A stretch of DNA of 64,000 nt from Ancylostoma caninum. Lineage: Eukaryota; Nematoda; Chromadorea; Rhabditida; Ancylostomatidae. Where the stretch lies: assembly GCA_037903475.1 (NCBI GenBank), contig JBAJFG010000019.1, forward strand, positions 5,827,001-5,891,000, read 5' to 3'. A program made the position numbers and the translations under genes. Shown piece by piece: positions 59,404-64,000 of this stretch (its first letter is position 1; each line of letters begins with the position of its first letter). The notes under the pieces are model-generated. The model searched no databases and was not told the origin of the DNA. It was given only the letters and a program-made list of their open reading frames with translations.

Positions 59404-62200
59404 TCACCTGAACGTGTACATAAATAACTTGTGAACACAAGCAATCCTGTAACCCTTGTTGTATAAAAAATTGCAGCCAAATTTTTCTATTTTGCCCATC
59501 TGAAATGAAAGAAATTTTTGCTGGGGCAAGAGTGTCGTAATGAACTGTGTTAGTTGTTTTGTCTGCTATGTTAGACCAAGTTAGGCTCCTACCTGATCTA
59601 GCTGGGACCTCCACGATTTAACAACACACCAAAAGTCAATGGCTCCAGTTGTGAAGATGTAGTTTCAGGACAAAAACCAAGGACTGCGCAAGGGTGTGAT
59701 TGAAATTTCACACTTTGGAGCATATGACTTGATATCCACTTGCAACGGTTCCGTTATGCTCTGGTACAAGATTACGAGCAAGTTTCTTCAGACCACAGTA
59801 GTACTTCTACAATGTGGAAATCTTAATAACCACGTTAAAAAGGAATTGCAGAATTTTCTAACCTACGTTTTTATATGAAGGACAGATTAGACATTTTCCA
59901 GGTTTTGTTGGAATAGTCCAGTGATAACAGAAGAATGATGAAAGGTGAAGCTTGCCGGGCTTATAGACTTTTGTCTCTTGGCATCAATAATATCCTTAGC
60001 CAGCGCCATGAGAATTCCATTTCCCATTGGCGCAGTTGGGAAGATCTATGTGTCCTCTGGCAGAATAAGTGATTGGAATTAGATGTTAGTAAAGCTTCAG
60101 GATTTCTAGTCCGCAACAATTCTTCTCCGAAAACTTCCCCTGGACCTTGGGAGATATCTGCTGATCACCTTTATTTCAGCAATCTCATTCCAGACTGCGA
60201 CTACGGAGAGTATTAAGGCGAGATGAAAAGAAAAAAGATGTAAACACTTGTGCAAATGTTGGAGGCCCTCTCATCGCTTTCTAGTACTAGTACAGTACTT
60301 GCAGATAGAGTTCACGTTTGCTAAAGATGTGCATTTTTTGTATCCACCCACTTTATCTGAGAGTCATTAACTTGCAGACCTCAGTAACATAGTGTCGTAC
60401 ATTGCCTGACCTAATAATGTCCAGTGGTATGAGCATATGTTAGACCAAGAAGTCAAATGAAAGTGTAACTCGTCAAATGAACCCGATCCGTTCACGCGAA
60501 TAGGAGTGGCATGGGATATCGTGGAGGACATCTTGGGCGGTGGTAATTTGGCCGAAATTGCAATCCTTATCTGAGATGTAAGTCCCAATTAAGTGCCAAT
60601 TAACTTCCAATCATGTCTTTTAGAAATATGCTGTTCTCGATGTGGTATAAACAGTAATCAAGCTTGGATAGAAAATTGGCATCTAAGCTGAAGCAAATGT
60701 CGAGCTTTCATCGACATCACGAGCGCGATATTGCATGACGCTGACCTAGCAGTGAACCCGAGCTCGAGCGTGCGTGAAAGAGCACTTGGATAAGGATCGA
60801 CAGCAAAATGTACGCAGGAGTACATTTTGCTGCCGATTTCGCTGACAATTTCGCCAACACAACCGCGCTCTGAGCACACATGTCCATATCCTGCCCTTCA
60901 TTCATGAGGAAGTACAGGAAATGCGAATAAGATCATAGCCACGCTGCATTCTTGACAGGAACCCATTAGTCACACAGATTGTTCGCAATGGCGTAGTTGT
61001 CAGGAGGCTTGTTCATCGTGGAATCGGTCGATGCTTCGACTCCGCTGCAATGGCACAGCTTTGCATACGATTTTTCATGTGCTTTCTGCATAGAAAGCAG
61101 CTTCGTTCATTCCGGCTAGTTCCAGCTAGCGGCTTCAACCACCAAGCTAGAGTATTCTTCACCGCTGATTAGTGAAGGATTCTTTATTTGCTTACGAAGG
61201 TCAGAAATGTCGTGTGGTGGGTGGCGTTGTGGTTAGGCGGTTTGATTGCAGTGAGGTCGGTCGGTGGCAAGACACCTCAGCAAGACAACGTTTTGCAAAT
61301 GGTTTTTCGAGTGCTTTGTACACAGTAACTAAGTTGCAATCGCTTTTTTTCCGAACTAACAGCTGAGCGGTGAATAACCCATCGTTGAGTCAGTAATATG
61401 CACAGGTCGAAGCTTAGATAGTCAAAAAATCTCTTCACGATTGGTTTTTTGTACCACTGCTAACTAAAAAGTCGAGCGTGGAGCAGTTAGGGTGTACTCT
61501 AATCCCTGGTTGGCTTCAAGCATGGTCTCATTCCTGCTTGCAACGGCTGAGAGGGAGGAGTATTCACGATCCCACGTGAGGTCCGAAAACGAGTCATTCC
61601 TGGAGAACCGGTTTAAGTCAATTGATGAGTATCTTTTATCAAGCTCACCAGAGAATCGCATAGATAAAGGGCGAAAGGTGCAAAAGGTCACACATTCCCC
61701 AGAAATCCGTAATCGAATTCATGTCGTAGGCGTCAATTCCTTGCGCGAATAGGTTCTGCATCTACTTTGGCAGTGGAATGTGCACACAGCTCTACGTAGA
61801 TGCTAGGGGGTTCAATTCTCACGACGTCCAGATGTTTTGCAGCGTCTTACTCACGAGCTGTAGTTTACGGCTGACAGCATCCACTGCCAAAACAGGTGCA
61901 ATGTGGTGCAGAGGTAGTGATGCTCATTCATAGGCATTTGGTCGAGTGACTGATCTCCTTGGACAGTGTTTTAAATAAAAAATTCCACTTGACATGTGGC
62001 AACTAGATAAAAACTTCTCCCTTTTCAATCGTAAGTCGCACTTAGTTGTTGTCAGAAGTTGTTCATTAATTGCCAACTTCGATCAAATTACTACCATCCT
62101 TTAGAACAGCATGGAATGCTCAAATAACTTCAAGTAGTAGTTTCGGGTAAAATATGTATAAGAAACTCACCCAGACAATCAGCCCGGTAAGAGACAACAT
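59404..62200 (-). pseudogene. Decayed CAP/SCP-TAPS-like gene copy (third unit)
   Basis: A signal start MLSLTGLIVW at 62200 has an intact GTGAGT donor. An exon near 59960-60057 keeps LPNCANGKWNSHG and then, in another frame, LAKDIIDAKRQKSISPA, so it has a frameshift. The segment near 59587-59640 keeps DFWCVVKSWRSQLDQ with donor GTAGGA but no good acceptor. The exon 59404-59499 (MGKIEKFGCNFLYNKGYRIA) is open to its own stop. The intron contains the second 1.46-kb dispersed repeat. The frameshift makes a functional product unlikely. Confidence 0.5.
60640..62100 (-). repeat. 1.46-kb dispersed repeat, copy 2 (inverted relative to copy 1)
   Basis: It is the reverse complement of 24775-26236 along its length with moderate divergence. 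It sits within an intron of the third CAP-like unit and is absent from the other two units at that point, so it inserted after the triplication. Confidence 0.7.
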
Positions 62201-62710
62201 AGCCCAAAGCAACTACTGATATATTTGCGTTTTCAAGCTTATTTTTAAAACGTGCTCATCGGTAATATAAGGCCGGACTAATTGATGAGAAGAACTGTTC
62301 AATCAATCGAACTTTCAAGTAATAAAGAATCAAACGATGATTTCCTAATCGTGACCTCGATACCAGGATTTAAACTGACAAACAACGTCTGCCCTAACCA
62401 AAGAGCGGGGGTGATCATCGAATTAGTCTCGACAAGCTCTTTCTAACGGTCTACAAATGATGGGGTAGAACTTTTGTTTGCTAATCTCCTCAAAGCACAT
62501 ATCGATGTTGGAATGCGGTGAAATTTCTAGCAAAAAAATAGTACAATATCGACCGATAAGTAAGGAGCACTAGAACTGAAGCAAGTACTTCGTTTGAAGA
62601 TACACACTGTTTTCGTCACGAATTTTCTGTATAAGATCGATGGTTCACTAATCTTGCTAGTGACCTCTGGCTCTTCCAACACAGAGGTTTCCATACGACA
62701 TTACAAAAGT

Positions 62711-62768
62711 CTGGATCTTGAGCAGGAATAATACCCTATCTGGATCTTGAGCAGGAATAACACCCTAT
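62711..62768. repeat. 29-bp tandem duplication
   Basis: CTGGATCTTGAGCAGGAATA plus AYACCCTAT occurs twice back to back (62711-62739, 62740-62768) with one difference. Confidence 0.85.
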
Positions 62769-63159
62769 CTTGTAGGTCTGCAGCAACAGAACTTACTAGG
62801 CATAAACATGTGCAAGAAGTTGTCTTACGACTACAAGTACATATTCGATAGATCTTTTACAATGACATGCTTCATCATACAACTCGGATATAGTTTCAAG
62901 CATGCAAACATCGTGAATATGCGTAGCTCAGCGTTTGGACGCGTGATATCAGGTGCTGTTGCCTCAATGAAGTCTTGGGAACCGAATTTAAGTTTGAGTT
63001 TATTTTAACAAACATTCTTCCGCTCTCCTTGCTGTGTTGCACAACGAGCCATCCATCGATGTAATGATTACTTGGAGAAAATTCGTAAACAAAAGATTAC
63101 CCAATATCATGTAGACCATTAAAAGGAGCCCGTCGATCTGGATTCAATCCGAATTTTTG

Positions 63160-64000
63160 TCTCCAATTACAGCTGTGAGCGGTGGACCGCCTACCAAGGT
63201 TCGATCTCATTTTTATACACTCCTGTGTAAATTCCAAAAGGCAATTGGTGTGATTCCTTCCACTTTGATGTTCCCACTGTCACATAGTAAAATCTACCAG
63301 ACTCATTCTACAGTGTCATCCCACCGCTCGAACCACCGCTCAGCTGAGGGACACCACGCCGCAGCAGTTGCAGGCAAAGCCACAACGCCCTCGCAGAGCT
63401 GATCGAGTATACACTGTGGACGGGAAATTGATTGATTGGAGAATCTAAGAACAAAGAAAATTCATCCTCTATGGGGAATAAATTGTAATAGCAGGATGAC
63501 TATCACGAAATGTCTGAAACCCTTTCGCTACACGTTTGCGAAAAGTGAGCCGAAGCCTAATAGCCCAGAACACCTTGCAAAATAGGTTCTCCAACGTGGA
63601 TATGGGGCGGTTTCCATTTAGGTTTCACATGTTTCACACTGATAACAGAACAGAGCAAGCGCAGCAGTGCCTGTCAATCCACGCTCACAAAAAGTGAAAG
63701 ACAGGCATTGCTGCCACCGTGAAGAACTTCTGAGTGCTTGAAGCAGCACTTTTGAGTGCTACAAGGGGGCAACTGACCCGATCATCTGTGGTGTCATTGA
63801 GCCTGTATTCTACGTCTTACGTTCTCCGTTCTTCCTGCTCGTTGTCACGTGGCGACCCTTCCTCTTGAAAGTGTATGTGTACGTACAAGGCAATGGTTGG
63901 GTATCTGAATTTAGTTGTGTCTCCACCTGGGGGGAAAATAGACAAGAAAAGGAACTCGTCTGGCCGGCTGAGACACGGATAAAACCGATTTGCAACAGTC
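63160..64000. other. Unassigned right edge
   Basis: No supported exon chain or element recognised. Confidence 0.45.

Larger units (their letters stand above)
48090..63150. repeat. Tandem triplication of a roughly 5-kb segment
   Basis: The same landmarks recur in the same order and orientation in three units. ATCAACTACGCTGCCCG: 48098 and 54188. A GCACAAAATCAC-type block: 48730, 54927 and 59272. The CAP-like exon ending in PA: 49.88, 55.60 and 59.97 kb. The signal-peptide exon: 50.20, 57.29 and 62.19 kb. GAAATTTCTAGCAAA: 50566, 57937 and 62519. A CAACAGAACT block: 52385 and 62785. A block near 53.6 and 63.0 kb. Divergence is substantial, so the triplication is not recent. Confidence 0.7.

Overview
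This window looks like nuclear DNA of a clade V parasitic nematode, probably a hookworm-like strongylid. The reasons are: many short exons with GT/AG introns and TTTCAG-type acceptors; a nematode-type 7TM chemoreceptor; a phospholipase B-like GDSL hydrolase; copies of a CAP/SCP-TAPS (ASP-like) secreted-protein family; and a dense load of RTE and CR1/jockey-like LINEs, mariner and hAT relics and foldback/MITE elements. The genus is an inference; I could not search a database. Most long open frames in the window are chance or transposon sequence. Host genes were found by joining short exons whose splice phases agree.

Layout. 1-1.3 kb: 3' exons of one or two unidentified plus-strand genes, converging on the next gene. 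8.25-1.3 kb (minus): a membrane-anchored phospholipase B-like hydrolase in about 12 exons, with all GDSL catalytic blocks visible. A 1.17-kb non-autonomous hAT element (8-bp target duplication) sits just 5' of its start codon. 9.5-10.2 kb: mariner relic. 10.2-17 kb: mostly unassigned with MITEs. 17.27-20.4 kb: two head-to-tail pieces of an RTE retrotransposon (minus), then a broken LINE ORF1 (plus). 23.9-21.8 kb (minus): an intact five-exon, 328-residue serpentine receptor whose fourth intron holds a foldback element. 24.8-29.4 kb: a 1.46-kb repeat, then a foldback element with palindromic tips that itself contains a second 1.13-kb element. 29.45-32.64 kb: a fairly complete but mutated LINE. 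33-41 kb: minisatellite, MITEs, two exons of an unknown gene, a 93-bp tandem duplication and a 1-kb inverted-repeat element. 41.4-44.4 kb: a second LINE of the same family, broken by two different foldback insertions.

48-63 kb: a roughly 5-kb segment present three times in tandem. Each copy carries a minus-strand CAP-like gene. The middle copy has the best exon set (55.06-57.31 kb); the flanking copies are decayed. The copies are further marked by a 397-bp foldback, a 118-bp minisatellite, a tRNA-derived SINE with a 12-bp target duplication, and an inverted second copy of the 1.46-kb repeat.

The most unusual item is the palindromic-tipped foldback family at 26.3, 44.0 and 52.6 kb. Each tip is a 24-bp self-complementary sequence. 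In the cleanest copy the two tips differ by a base-pair swap that keeps both palindromes intact, and removing the element with one TAAG restores the host LINE frame.
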